A stretch of 64,000 bases of DNA from Bacillus dicomae (GCF_006494425.1 NZ_VHIV01000002.1:1302001-1366000), one strand, 5' to 3'. Positions 27,201 to 34,222 are shown, counted from the stretch's first letter. Program-made: numbers and translations. Notes: generated by a model from the sequence alone, not told the origin.

Positions 27201-28758
27201 ATCTAGTTTAGAATTCGTTCCTGGAAGTGTAGAAATAAATGGAATTCCGCAAGTAGGCTTAGATCCATTTGTAGGCTTTTCATTACCGAATCTTGCTGTA
27301 GGGGATAGCGTATTAATTACATTTGAAGTAAATGTAATCTCGGTTCCGTCTTCTAGTAGCATTATGAATACAGCGAGAGTAACGGGTGATTTCGAATTGA
27401 TTCCAGGAGAACCTCCGTTTACAATTACGAATACAAGTAATACGACAGTCACACCAGTAAATAGAGGCAGTTTAGATATGCTGAAAGAAGTAGATCATTC
27501 AATTGTTGGAGTAGGGGAAACGGTAACGTATACTGTTCGTATATTAAATACTGGTACTGCTGATGCAATGAATGTTCAATTTATCGATGTACTATCTCCA
27601 GAGGCTGTTTTTGTACCAAATAGTGTAACAATTAATGGAGTTCCGCAGCCAGGGGTAAATCCACAGGCCGGATTTACGATACCAGATATTCCAGTTGGTG
27701 AGACCGCACTTGTAACATATAAAGCTACGATTACAAGTTTTCCAGATGGTGGTACAGTAGTGAACGTTGCAGGGGCGTTAGCAGAATATAATTTAGTACC
27801 AGGAGAGCCACCAGTTACAGTGATGGATACGAGCAATACAGTTATAGTAACGGTAAATACTGCAATCTTATTTGTTGCAAAAGGAGCAAACTTTGAAGTA
27901 GCAATGGTAGGAGATGTTGTCACTTACGGAATTGCCGTTATAAATGATAGTACAGTTCCTGTGACCAACATTGTGTTAACAGATATCATTGATCCGAATA
28001 CGTTATTTATAAATGGCACGGTAACGGTAAATGATGTACCTCTTCCATTTGCCAATCCGAATACTGGTATCCCGTTAGGTGATTTTCAGCCAAATGATGC
28101 AGCAATTATTAATTTCCAAGTTGTAATAACAGGAGGACAAATAAATAATTTAGTTACAAATACTGCTATAGCAAATGGGCTCGCAATTGTAAATCCGAAT
28201 GAGCCGCCAGTAGTAGTTGAGGGGGATAGCAATACAGTTGTTATCCCGTTTATTCCTCAAAATGTTTCAACGACAGTCGTAAAAACTGCAGATTTACAGG
28301 CAGCAACAATAGGAGATGTTATTACGTTTACGACAGTTATTACAAATACGGGCGATACTGTCATGCAAAATATTCGTTTTCAAGATATGTTAGATAGTAG
28401 TGTTCGATTTGTCCTTGGAAGTGTAACGGTTGATAATACGCCAGTGCCAAATGTAAATCCAGTATCAGGATTTCTTATAGGGAATTTAAATCCAGGTGAA
28501 GCACGAACAGTTGCGTTCCAAGTAGTAGTTCAGAGCGCGCCAAGTGGTTCAGGAAATTATATTAATCAAGCGAGTATTCGTTTCGAACATCAAGTAGGCA
28601 CAGTATTGCCACCTGTTACACAAATAGTAGAAAGTAACATAGTTGTCATTCCATTCGTTCCAACAATTGAACAAATTTGCGAAACTAATTTTAATTGCTT
28701 AGATAAAATTCCATTTCAATGTTCTCCGTGTAATCACTTGCACGGACATAAAAAATAA
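21286..28758 (+). CDS. Giant tandem-repeat surface-type protein (DUF11 repeats)
   Basis: A 2490-residue protein. Residues 1 to about 340 form a beta-rich N-terminal domain with no signal peptide. Then come 16 tandem repeats of about 131-136 residues. Each opens with a KSVN-like strand, then VGDTLTYTVxxxNTG, ATNVxFxDxIPxGTxFVxNS, and closes with an NxxPxxPPxT segment. The family is DUF11, Ig-like extracellular repeats. The last 30 residues are cysteine-rich (CETNFNCLDK, CSPCNHLHGHKK) and there is no LPXTG sorting motif. It uses GTG at 21286 with a weak ribosome site. Lack of a secretion signal plus a Cys-rich tail would fit a spore-surface protein made in the mother cell; that is a guess. Confidence 0.85.
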   Translation: MPFINRFTTTVPGAVTFTGNTLGLSPTSPAPGNIFGTLAVFTTVNTALQVPGFPAGTTDEWQLNSSSAILNLPAGSSVLYAELVWAGTFRTDTEDVLPFLNDSITFTTPAGTFSVTPDPATAQQGSVGNQFYYARSANVTNLVSAGGAGTYTTGAVPAARTSADPTISRSAGWTLEVVYQNASLPLRNLSVYAGQEIIDASSPPVDATISGFATPATGAVTGRVLVTVQEGDSNISGDQLRFGPNPNATVALFGPRNPANNFFQSQICNDSGNLDTSGTFGDLNQPLGVALAVRRQGWDITNVDASSSLVNNQTSATVRFVTNGDGYAAAGFGVQIDATGPIINPVKSVNRTVAGVGDTLTYTITVPNTGTGSAENVVLRDSIPNGTTFVAGSVTVGGVTQPNANPANGINLGTIPNNTQRVVTFQVRITSFPNPNPIPNRAMVSYQFRPFVGSSPITSTSSSNTVQTTVNQATISMQKSVDLQTATLNDVLTYTVNVTNNGNVAANNVIFVDSIPAGTTFVVNSVTVNGVARPGANPASSINLGSINASQTTVVRFQVRVTSNPLVNPIPNRASATFNFTPVPGQPPVSGQATSNTVVTTINIADITTRKTVDKAFATVNDVLTYTVTIQNTGNVLATNVIFQDPIPTGTTFITNSVTVDGISQPGANPATGFTVANISPGGTRTVTFQVRVTSTPSGGTIANRGNVSANFVVIPNQPPITINRQTNTVVTQVNTGGLNVIKEVNTMQAAVGDTLTYTIAVQNTGNVPLTNVLFQDTISSAVSFVANSVTINGVSQSGLNPNTGFSLPNIPAAQTVVVTFEVVIVQNPENEDILNQANVTASFQVNPSEPPVTINVPSNIVNTTVQSGNFEVVKSVNTDVATVGDVLVYTIEVINAGSVPATNVFFQDSIPQGTLFIENSVVVNGVLQEGADPELGFPLNDLPTGASVIVTFEVLIDEIPLGNNVVNNANVTGDFLVNPTEPPITVTVPSNTVMTVVNSSGLNVMKSVSATEAGVGDTLTYTVRIQNSGTVAATNVSFLDPIPVGTTFVANSVTINGTPQPGLNPTTGFPLANIPVGGMVTVTFQVTITSVPPNRVLPNNANVTADFQVSPLQPPITIVTISNIVVTRVNVGSLNVMKSVNTPQAGVGDTLTYTILIQNTGTVPATNIIFQDPIPSGTAFVANSVTINGVVQQGANPMAGFSVPNIPVGQTATITFQVTVTSVPSGGNVRNQSNVTASFLINPAGPPITTTTNSNFVVTQVNTARLTIQKSSSVQQAALGETYTYSVVIRNTGTVAATNISFIDTIAPETTFVANSVTINGTPQPGFDPNVGFTLPNIAAGTSLTVTFQVTVVAPSTLGAVLNTASATATFLLNPLQPPVTTTNSSNTTVVTIPLPPPGEVTATKTVNVATGAVGDVLTYTVLITNVGIIPVTDVLFQDVIPEGTTFVDNSVTIGGIQQPGLNPEIGFTVSPLLNAGGSITVTFQVTITEVPDNEVILNDADVTFTSQPNPQEPPITETILTNLVVTTINIASIFPLKIVDKEVATVGEILTYDVLIFNFGTVPATNVQFIDTTSAGVAFVPGSVSINGVPEPALNPFSGFTVPNIPVGGFVRVTYQEMVIIIPKGGTIVNFVDVTATFAVSETEPPITETTTSNTTLTEINESGLNVLKSVSQPIVAVGDTITYTTVVQNTGTVPATNVQYSDVLPSSITFVPNSVTIDGVLQPGFNPNNGFPLPDINPGESVEVTFQVTVVSIPSNGTIANTANVTGSFVLVPGEPPVIVTEPSNTTLTTVNRGRFNVIKQVNRAATLVGDILTYTVQITNTGTVTANNVQFIDTISTGASFVANSVTINGAPQPNLNPITGFGVGDISVGETVIVTFQATVTSIPSSGTITNVANITGSFTLVPGEPPVIVNQPSNTTITRVNRGRFNIIKTVNKQATRLGDTLTYSVQVTNTGTVTATNVQFIDVPSSSLEFVPGSVEINGIPQVGLDPFVGFSLPNLAVGDSVLITFEVNVISVPSSSSIMNTARVTGDFELIPGEPPFTITNTSNTTVTPVNRGSLDMLKEVDHSIVGVGETVTYTVRILNTGTADAMNVQFIDVLSPEAVFVPNSVTINGVPQPGVNPQAGFTIPDIPVGETALVTYKATITSFPDGGTVVNVAGALAEYNLVPGEPPVTVMDTSNTVIVTVNTAILFVAKGANFEVAMVGDVVTYGIAVINDSTVPVTNIVLTDIIDPNTLFINGTVTVNDVPLPFANPNTGIPLGDFQPNDAAIINFQVVITGGQINNLVTNTAIANGLAIVNPNEPPVVVEGDSNTVVIPFIPQNVSTTVVKTADLQAATIGDVITFTTVITNTGDTVMQNIRFQDMLDSSVRFVLGSVTVDNTPVPNVNPVSGFLIGNLNPGEARTVAFQVVVQSAPSGSGNYINQASIRFEHQVGTVLPPVTQIVESNIVVIPFVPTIEQICETNFNCLDKIPFQCSPCNHLHGHKK
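22312..28668 (+). repeat. Sixteen tandem coding repeats of about 0.4 kb
   Basis: Internal repeats of the giant protein, period about 396-405 bases. Most are diverged at the DNA level. Repeats 6-7 and 12-13 look closest to each other; repeats 12 and 13 share long runs such as LVPGEPPVIV and VNRGRFN, which suggests the more recent duplications. Boundaries are approximate. Confidence 0.85.
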
Positions 28759-28800
28759 AAACAAAAAGAGCATCTAGAATAGGATGCTCTTTTTGTTTTT
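28758..28800. terminator. Bidirectional terminator
   Basis: AAAACAAAAAGAGCATC pairs with GATGCTCTTTTTGTTTT around a short loop, between the giant gene and the convergent acetyltransferase gene. Confidence 0.9.
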
Positions 28801-28801
28801 A

Positions 28802-29359
28802 TCATATAGATTCATTTTCGGACGAGGTAAAAAACTCGTTGATTTTGTCGGAGAGTAGTAATGGAATAGCTCCTTTTATAACAGAAATGTCCCAGTCCCA
28901 CCATGCAAGATTCTCTAGTTTGTCAATTGTTTCTTGCGGGAAACGATATCGAATAAATTTTGCTGGATTACCAGCCACAATTGCATATGGAGGGACGTCT
29001 TTTGTAACAACACTTTTTGCACCAATAATGGCACCGTTACCAATTGTAACACCAGATAAAATGCAGGATTGATAACCGATCCATACATCATTACCAACTA
29101 CGATATCACCTTTTGAAGAAGGGTGACCAGTAATATGTGCTCCTTCATCAAAAAGTGCATTAAATGGGTAAGTTGTTATCCAGTCTGCGCGATGTTCACC
29201 GCCAAGTATGAAAACGACTTCTTCTCCTAATGAACAAAACTTACCTATTTTTAATTTCGTTTCATCGTTCCAAGAAAAAATGGTTGGCCCTACTTTACTA
29301 TAAGTATAATCACCAATATCATATTTATTATATTCAGGTTTTTGATTTAAATATAACAT
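28802..29359 (-). CDS. CatB/Vat-related O-acetyltransferase (left-handed beta helix)
   Basis: A 185-residue hexapeptide-repeat acetyltransferase. IGKFCSLGEEVVFILGGEH and HRADWITTYPF resemble xenobiotic acetyltransferases (CatB, Vat), as do GDIVVGNDVWIGYQSCILSG and GAKSVVTKDVPPYAIVAGNPAK. Such enzymes use acetyl-CoA on hydroxyl groups of antibiotics or sugars. Chromosomal copies are common in bacilli and do not prove resistance. The start at 29359 has GGAGG about 10 bases upstream on the minus strand. Confidence 0.88.
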   Translation of the reverse strand: MLYLNQKPEYNKYDIGDYTYSKVGPTIFSWNDETKLKIGKFCSLGEEVVFILGGEHRADWITTYPFNALFDEGAHITGHPSSKGDIVVGNDVWIGYQSCILSGVTIGNGAIIGAKSVVTKDVPPYAIVAGNPAKFIRYRFPQETIDKLENLAWWDWDISVIKGAIPLLLSDKINEFFTSSENESI

Positions 29360-29469
29360 GATTCTTCAGCCTCCTTTCTCAATTAAGCGATACGTATGGA
29401 ATATTATATGCAAGGTGTAGCAAGGTGAGCTGTGTTAATAGGTGAAATGAACAAAAAGGAGTGGGCTGT

Positions 29470-29811
29470 ATGAGATACGAAATGGGTTTATATAATAAAC
29501 CTTTTCAATCAATTCAATCTGGAAAAAAAGTATATGAAGTACGTTTATACGATAAAAAACGTCAACTCATAAAACAAGGCGATCATATTGTATTTACGAA
29601 CCTTACGACAGCAGCAACGATGACTGTAAAAGTAACAGAAATAAAACGATACGAAAGTTTTACAGCAATGTACGAACAAATTGATAAAAAATTATTGGAT
29701 TGTGAAAATGATAGTTTAGGGGAAATGTTAGAAAGTACATACAAAATATATACGAAAGAACAAGAAAAACAGTGGGGAACGGTTGCGATTGGTATTGAGG
29801 TAATAAAATGA
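29470..29811 (+). CDS. ASCH-domain protein
   Basis: A 113-residue protein with the ASCH pattern: MGLYNKPFQSIQSGKKVYEVRLYDKKRQLIKQGDHIVFTN contains the xxIxxGxKxxExR-type motif and the GDxIxF strand. ASCH domains have a PUA-like fold and bind RNA or nucleotides; some act on modified cytidines. The ATG at 29470 follows AAAAAGGAG. Its stop overlaps the next gene's start (ATGA), so translation is coupled to a Nudix protein. Functional pairing of the two is suggested but not known. Confidence 0.85.
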   Translation: MRYEMGLYNKPFQSIQSGKKVYEVRLYDKKRQLIKQGDHIVFTNLTTAATMTVKVTEIKRYESFTAMYEQIDKKLLDCENDSLGEMLESTYKIYTKEQEKQWGTVAIGIEVIK

Positions 29812-30185
29812 TAAGAAATCGCGGCGTGGCGATCATTGTGCAGGAAGGGAGAATTGCTCTTATAAAACGTATTAGAGAAGGGGAAACATATTATGTTTTT
29901 CCAGGCGGAGGAATTGAAGAAGCAACGAAGCGAGAAGCTTATGAAGAATTAGGTATACATATAAAAGTGGGGAATCTTATTACGAAGGTCGAGTTTAAAG
30001 GGAAGGAGTATTATTTTAATACCCATATTATAGGTGGGGTTTTCGGCAGTGGTAAAGCTGAAGAATTCGAACTGAAAGATAGAGGGAGTTATGTTCCGTT
30101 GTGGTTACCGATACAAGAGTTGGAAAAAGTGAATATAAAACCGTATGAAGTGGTTGAAAGTATATTAGAACATTATAAAATATAA
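29808..30185 (+). CDS. Nudix hydrolase-like protein with a shortened Nudix box
   Basis: A 125-residue Nudix fold protein starting in the ATGA overlap with the ASCH gene. The core reads PGGGIEEATKREAYEELG. The canonical box GX5EX7REUXEEXGU needs about six more residues between GGGIE and KRE, so the first conserved Glu loop is missing while the REAYEELG helix remains. Normal Nudix enzymes hydrolyse nucleoside diphosphate derivatives. The in-frame loss of about 18 bases probably alters metal binding; whether activity survives is open. Confidence 0.82.
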   Translation: MIRNRGVAIIVQEGRIALIKRIREGETYYVFPGGGIEEATKREAYEELGIHIKVGNLITKVEFKGKEYYFNTHIIGGVFGSGKAEEFELKDRGSYVPLWLPIQELEKVNIKPYEVVESILEHYKI

Positions 30186-30211
30186 GGTCTGACAACATAC
30201 AAAAAAAACCA

Positions 30212-30240
30212 TTGACATAGTCTTCTGATTTAAGTATTGT
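30212..30240 (+). promoter_or_regulatory. Sigma-A-like promoter for the acetate transporter gene
   Basis: TTGACA (30212-30217), 17-base spacer, TATTGT (30235-30240), 32 bases before the start codon. Confidence 0.65.
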
Positions 30241-30271
30241 ATTCGAGTATGTTTATAATCAGGAGGTTTAT

Positions 30272-30892
30272 ATGAGCAATCAAACTACTACACATCATGT
30301 GAAAATGACAACAGCAGATCCATCTGGAATTGGTCTATTTGGATTAGCGATGGTAACACTTGTAGCATCATCTCAAAAGTTAGGCTTAACAGATGGCGTT
30401 TCACTAGTATTACCATGGGCAATCTTTTTAGGAGGATTTGCACAAATCTTTGCTTGCATTCACGATGCAAAGCATAACAATACATTCGGTACAACAGCTT
30501 TCGGTGCTTACGGCCTATTTTGGCTAGGTGTTGGAATGACTTGGTTAATTCAACTTGGAGTATTTGGCGAAAAATTAGCACAAGCTGCAGATTCAAAACA
30601 GCTTGGTATAGCCTTTATCGGATATTTGATTTTTACAATCTTTATGACAATTGGTGCAATGGAAACACATAAAGTATTATTTATGATTTTCGTCCTTATT
30701 GATTTCTTATTTATCGGTCTTTCATTAAGTACTTTAGGTGTTATGCCGCATGCAATGCATAATTTAGCAGCATATTCTGAACTTCTTATTTCATTATTAT
30801 CTTTCTATGGTTCAGCAGCAGCAGTGTTAAACACACACTTTGGAAAAGTTGTTTTACCAGTTGGAAAGCCGTTTGGTATTTTTAAAAAGTAA
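30272..30892 (+). CDS. Acetate uptake transporter, GPR1/FUN34/YaaH family
   Basis: A 206-residue membrane protein with six hydrophobic segments. The N-terminal family signature NPxG is represented by DPSGIGLFGLAMV. The body includes LPWAIFLGGFAQIFACIHDAKHNNTFGTTAF, close to the SatP pattern of AGG/QxxAG and FGTTAFG. The family mediates acetate or succinate uptake or export. AGGAGG lies 7 bases before the ATG. It is a single gene with its own promoter and terminator. Confidence 0.9.
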   Translation: MSNQTTTHHVKMTTADPSGIGLFGLAMVTLVASSQKLGLTDGVSLVLPWAIFLGGFAQIFACIHDAKHNNTFGTTAFGAYGLFWLGVGMTWLIQLGVFGEKLAQAADSKQLGIAFIGYLIFTIFMTIGAMETHKVLFMIFVLIDFLFIGLSLSTLGVMPHAMHNLAAYSELLISLLSFYGSAAAVLNTHFGKVVLPVGKPFGIFKK

Positions 30893-30893
30893 T

Positions 30894-30935
30894 AAAAAAG
30901 CACAGATGATTGTATAGTCATCTGTGCTTTTTTAT
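30894..30935 (+). terminator. Intrinsic terminator after the acetate transporter
   Basis: AAAAAAGCACAGATGA pairs with TCATCTGTGCTTTTTT. Confidence 0.9.
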
Positions 30936-30992
30936 ATGGAATAAATAAAAACGAAAAATATAATTGAAATTGATTCTCGTTATTAATATAAT

Positions 30993-31011
30993 GAGAATGA
31001 TAATCATTTAT
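30993..31011. promoter_or_regulatory. Fur box upstream of flavodoxin
   Basis: GAGAATGATAATCATTTAT agrees at 15 of 19 positions with the classical Fur box (GATAATGATAATCATTATC). It lies 20 bases before the GTG start and just upstream of the ribosome site, so iron-dependent repression of the flavodoxin gene is expected. Confidence 0.8.
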
Positions 31012-31031
31012 TGTTAGAGGGGGATGCCAAG

Positions 31032-31475
31032 GTGGCGAAAATTTTAATAGCTTATGCGAGTATGTCAGGAAATACAGAGAGTATTGCTGATTTAATTAAA
31101 GTGAGTTTAGATGCCTTTGATCATGAAGTAGTATTGCAAGAAATGGAAGGCATGGATGTTGAAGAATTACTAGCCTATGATGGAATCATTTTAGGATCTT
31201 ATACGTGGGGGGATGGGGAATTACCATTTGAAGCGGAAGATTTCCATGATGAATTAGAAAATATAGATTTATCAGGGAAGAAAGTAGCGGTATTCGGATC
31301 AGGTGATACGGCATATGAATTATTTTGTGAAGCGGTAACGATATTTGAAGAAAGACTTGTAGAGCGCGGTGCAGAGCTTGTACAAGAAGGATTGAAAATT
31401 GAACTAGCTCCAGAAGATGAAGAGGATGTTGAAAAATGCAGTAATTTTGCAATTGCATTTGCTGAGAAGTTCTAA
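31032..31475 (+). CDS. Flavodoxin, iron-regulated
   Basis: A 147-residue flavodoxin: the FMN phosphate loop is SMSGNTESIADLI, and the isoalloxazine-contact segments are GSYTWGDGELPFEAEDFHDEL and FGSGDTAYELFCEAV. It replaces ferredoxin as an electron carrier when iron is short, in line with the Fur box directly upstream. GTG at 31032 is chosen as start because GAGGGGGAT ends about 8 bases before it. It is followed after 16 bases by a beta-propeller gene and may be cotranscribed with it. Confidence 0.92.
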   Translation: MAKILIAYASMSGNTESIADLIKVSLDAFDHEVVLQEMEGMDVEELLAYDGIILGSYTWGDGELPFEAEDFHDELENIDLSGKKVAVFGSGDTAYELFCEAVTIFEERLVERGAELVQEGLKIELAPEDEEDVEKCSNFAIAFAEKF

Positions 31476-31491
31476 GAATGGGAGTGTCAAC

Positions 31492-32391
31492 GTGGAGACA
31501 ATGCTAAGTGCGACCGCTATTACAAAATTAAGAGATGGAAAGCTTATGTTAGCTACTACATATAATGGCTTATTTATTGAACAAGACGGAGAATGGAAAC
31601 CAATATTAAATGGTTTCCAAAAACGAATTAGGGATTTACATAGCGAAGGTAGTATAGTGTATGGTGTAGGTGACGAAGGAATTTTTATTCGTAGTATGAA
31701 TGGTGGAGAGAATTGGACGGTTCAACGTTTTCCAACAAAGGAAACGAGTTGGAATGTGTGTAGTAATGTACAAGGAACTGTCATTGCTCATGGAGATAAG
31801 ACGTTGTATCATTCTAATGATTTTGGTTCGACATGGGAAACCATTCATCCATTTCTTGAGTATGGTGGCGGGGCACCATCTATTCGATCGTTGTTTTTAT
31901 ATAAACATTACTTATTTATCGGTACGAAAATACATGCTAAATATGGTGGTGTTTGGCTCTTTAATTTGGAGACACGTAAATTAAAGAGGATTAAAATCGT
32001 GATGAATCAAATGATCTCAGCGTTGACTTTACACAACTCTTATTTAGTAGCAGCCAGTGGATCGTGCAAAGGGATTAGCGGGAATATTTCTTTTTGTAAA
32101 ATAGATGAAAGTATTGAGAGTGAAAAAACATATTGGCACACATGTCAAAGCGAGCAGAAAGCAAGTAGCTATTTAGACTTAAGTGTAGATCAACATGTGT
32201 TATATACAACATCAACGCAAAATAAGGCGGGGATTAGTACTGTTTGTCGTGTACTTCTAGACGAAGGAATTGTTACAGTATGTGACTCAGTTAAAGGGCA
32301 TGGCTGGCGCATCGTTAACGAAAAAGAAGGCTATGTTGTAGCTGGATCAGGTGAATCAAAAGCGATGCAGTGGAAGAAAAAAGTCATATAG
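31492..32391 (+). CDS. BNR/YCF48-like beta-propeller protein
   Basis: A 299-residue cytoplasmic protein with sialidase-type Asp-box-like repeats, for example GGENWTVQRF and FGSTWETIHPF preceded by short beta strands such as GDEGIFIRSMN. No signal peptide or catalytic residues of sialidases are apparent, so a scaffold or binding role is likelier than an enzyme. GTG at 31492 follows GGGAGTG; ATG at 31501 is an alternative. Position after flavodoxin suggests coexpression under iron limitation, an inference. Confidence 0.75.
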   Translation: METMLSATAITKLRDGKLMLATTYNGLFIEQDGEWKPILNGFQKRIRDLHSEGSIVYGVGDEGIFIRSMNGGENWTVQRFPTKETSWNVCSNVQGTVIAHGDKTLYHSNDFGSTWETIHPFLEYGGGAPSIRSLFLYKHYLFIGTKIHAKYGGVWLFNLETRKLKRIKIVMNQMISALTLHNSYLVAASGSCKGISGNISFCKIDESIESEKTYWHTCQSEQKASSYLDLSVDQHVLYTTSTQNKAGISTVCRVLLDEGIVTVCDSVKGHGWRIVNEKEGYVVAGSGESKAMQWKKKVI

Positions 32392-32402
32392 CGAAAAAAA
32401 CT

Positions 32403-32431
32403 TTGCTTTTATTATATTGATATGATATATT
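32403..32431 (+). promoter_or_regulatory. Promoter for the csp leader RNA
   Basis: TTGCTT (32403-32408), 17-base spacer, TATATT (32426-32431). Transcription from about 32438 would give a leader of about 170 bases before the cold-shock gene. Confidence 0.55.
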
Positions 32432-32462
32432 ATATTTAAACCATTTTACTTTTAATAATATA

Positions 32463-32530
32463 GAGATTTAAATGAGCTGTAACTTCCGAGGGGGATAGCA
32501 ATGTTAAATCTCCTCAGAGTTGCAGTTTTT
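32463..32530 (+). ncRNA. Structured 5' leader of the cold-shock gene with terminator-like hairpin
   Basis: CTGTAACTTCCGAGG (32477-32491) can pair with CCTCAGAGTTGCAG (32511-32524), followed by TTTTTTT. GAGATTTAA (32463-32471) can pair with TTAAATCTC (32504-32512), which partly overlaps the terminator stem, so the two folds compete. This is the layout of a conditional terminator or thermosensor in a cold-shock leader. Function is inferred; no known RNA family was recognised. Confidence 0.6.
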
Positions 32531-32607
32531 TTAATGTCTGACTTATTTTTGTAAAGTGGTTGAAAATGAATATGTACATATAGGTACATTGTAGGAGGAT
32601 TTTTTAC

Positions 32608-32808
32608 ATGCAAAACGGTAAAGTAAAATGGTTTAACTCAGAAAAAGGTTTCGGATTCATCGAAGTTGAAGGCGGAGAAGACGTATTCGTTCATTTCTCA
32701 GCTATCCAAGGCGAAGGTTTCAAAACTTTAGAAGAAGGTCAAGAAGTTACTTTCGAAGTAGAACAAGGTAACCGTGGACCTCAAGCTACAAACGTTAACA
32801 AGAAGTAA
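32608..32808 (+). CDS. Cold-shock protein (Csp family)
   Basis: A 66-residue single-domain nucleic-acid chaperone that melts mRNA structure. It begins [20 protein letters not shown] with RNP1 KGFGFIEV and RNP2 VFVHFSAI, and ends in [19 protein letters not shown] lies 9 bases upstream. Codon use is that of a highly expressed gene. The long structured leader is typical of csp genes. The pair of ATGTAC/GTACAT arms at 32571-32588 just before the ribosome site could form a small hairpin. Which of the several paralogues of the group it is cannot be told here. Confidence 0.96.
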   Translation: MQNGKVKWFNSEKGFGFIEVEGGEDVFVHFSAIQGEGFKTLEEGQEVTFEVEQGNRGPQATNVNKK

Positions 32809-32814
32809 TTGTGG

Positions 32815-32846
32815 AAAAAAGAAGGGCTTGCCCTTCTTTTTTTTTG
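32815..32846 (+). terminator. Intrinsic terminator after csp
   Basis: AAGAAGGGC pairs with GCCCTTCTT around a short loop, then a run of T. Confidence 0.9.
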
Positions 32847-32997
32847 CATTTTTATTGAATAGCCTCCTATGTACATAGCATAATGAGATTGAATTTTCGT
32901 TTTTTAGATGAAGTATTACATGCATAAAGTGTATGAATAAATAAATACTGAAAATAAAGTATGTGTGTGAAAAGGAATGTAGAAAGAGGTAAATAAA

Positions 32998-33843
32998 TTG
33001 GAAAACGCTACACATTTTATTGTGTTTGATATAGAGAGAAATTTTAGACCGTATAAATCAGAAGATCCGTCAGAGATAGTTGATATCGGAGCTGTAAAAA
33101 TAGAAGCAAGTACAATGAAGGTAATTGGAGAATTTTCGGAGTTAGTAAAACCGGGTGCACGACTTACTCGTCATACGACAAAATTAACGGGAATTACAAA
33201 GAAAGATTTAATTGGTGTAGAGAAATTCCCGCAAATTATAGAGAAATTTGTTCAGTTTATCGGAGAAGATTCTATATTTGTTACATGGGGAAAAGAAGAT
33301 TATCGGTTTCTATCTCATGATTGTACGTTACATAGTGTAGAATGCCCATGTATGGACAAAGAAAGAAGAATTGATTTGCAAAAATTTGTTTTCCAAGCTT
33401 ATGAAGACTTATTTGAGCATACACCAAGTTTACAATCTGCAGTAGAACAACTCGGTTTAACATGGGAAGGAAAGCAGCACCGTGCTTTAGCGGATGCTGA
33501 GAATACAGCGAACATACTTCTTAAAGCATATAACGAGAGAGATATTACTAAAAGGTATAAAAGACATGGTGAACTTGAACTTGTAGAGAATGGAAAACTA
33601 ACAGAAAAAGCGAAAAAAAAGATGCGAAAATGGGTATTTAAAGAAATGAGAAAAAATACAGAGCGTCCTTTCGTTTGGAGTACATTTGAAAGTAGTGACA
33701 CGTGGGAAAATATAACGGAAAGATACTATATAAGCGAATCTACAATAGAACTATTGAAAAAGCATTTTCGTACGGCGGTTAGAAAGGCGGAAAGACAGAT
33801 TCGGTATTTGGCTGAGATGGAGAAGAATGCAGAGGTAAAATGA
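32998..33843 (+). CDS. DEDDh 3'-5' exonuclease family protein, KapD-like
   Basis: A 281-residue protein whose first 180 residues form an RNase T/DnaQ exonuclease domain: FDIERNF supplies the Asp-x-Glu pair, TGITKKDL the second site, and HRALADAENTA the His and last Asp. B. subtilis KapD, a related protein, has been tied to sporulation. The last 100 residues are lysine/arginine-rich helices of unknown role (KKKMRKWVFKEMRK). It uses a TTG start at 32998 after AGAGG. No obvious operon partners. Confidence 0.85.
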   Translation: MENATHFIVFDIERNFRPYKSEDPSEIVDIGAVKIEASTMKVIGEFSELVKPGARLTRHTTKLTGITKKDLIGVEKFPQIIEKFVQFIGEDSIFVTWGKEDYRFLSHDCTLHSVECPCMDKERRIDLQKFVFQAYEDLFEHTPSLQSAVEQLGLTWEGKQHRALADAENTANILLKAYNERDITKRYKRHGELELVENGKLTEKAKKKMRKWVFKEMRKNTERPFVWSTFESSDTWENITERYYISESTIELLKKHFRTAVRKAERQIRYLAEMEKNAEVK

Positions 33844-34029
33844 TATTCTTCTCTATTTTTAGCTACATAAATTTTACGTCATTGTATTGATAGGTGAATA
33901 AAATATTCATATTAAATAGTAATTGATTTGTTGTGATATTATAATTGCTTTGAAAATTAAGGTGTATTAAGGGTTTTAAAACATATTAATAGAATAAGGG
34001 CCTATAGAAATGAAATAGGGTAGAGTTAA

Positions 34030-34191
34030 ATGGAAGCAATCTTTAACATTTTAATAGCTTTAGTTTTTGGGATAATATTTACTTCACTATTAGCACTCAT
34101 TACACTTCCTTTCATAGCGAAGAAGAAGAACTGGAAAAAGCTTAATATCTCTTTAAAGCGTGGTGTATTAAAGATTAAAATAAAAGAGTAA
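34030..34191 (+). CDS. Small membrane protein (53 residues)
   Basis: Start ATG at 34030, stop at 34189-34191. The product has one N-terminal hydrophobic helix (FNILIALVFGIIFTSLLALI) and a strongly basic tail (FIAKKKNWKKLNISLK and on). An AGGG ribosome site lies about 11 bases upstream. It sits 31 bases before the next gene and may be cotranscribed. No family recognised. Confidence 0.55.
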   Translation: MEAIFNILIALVFGIIFTSLLALITLPFIAKKKNWKKLNISLKRGVLKIKIKE

Positions 34192-34222
34192 GATAAGAGT
34201 TTTGTACAAGGGAGGTGTGATA

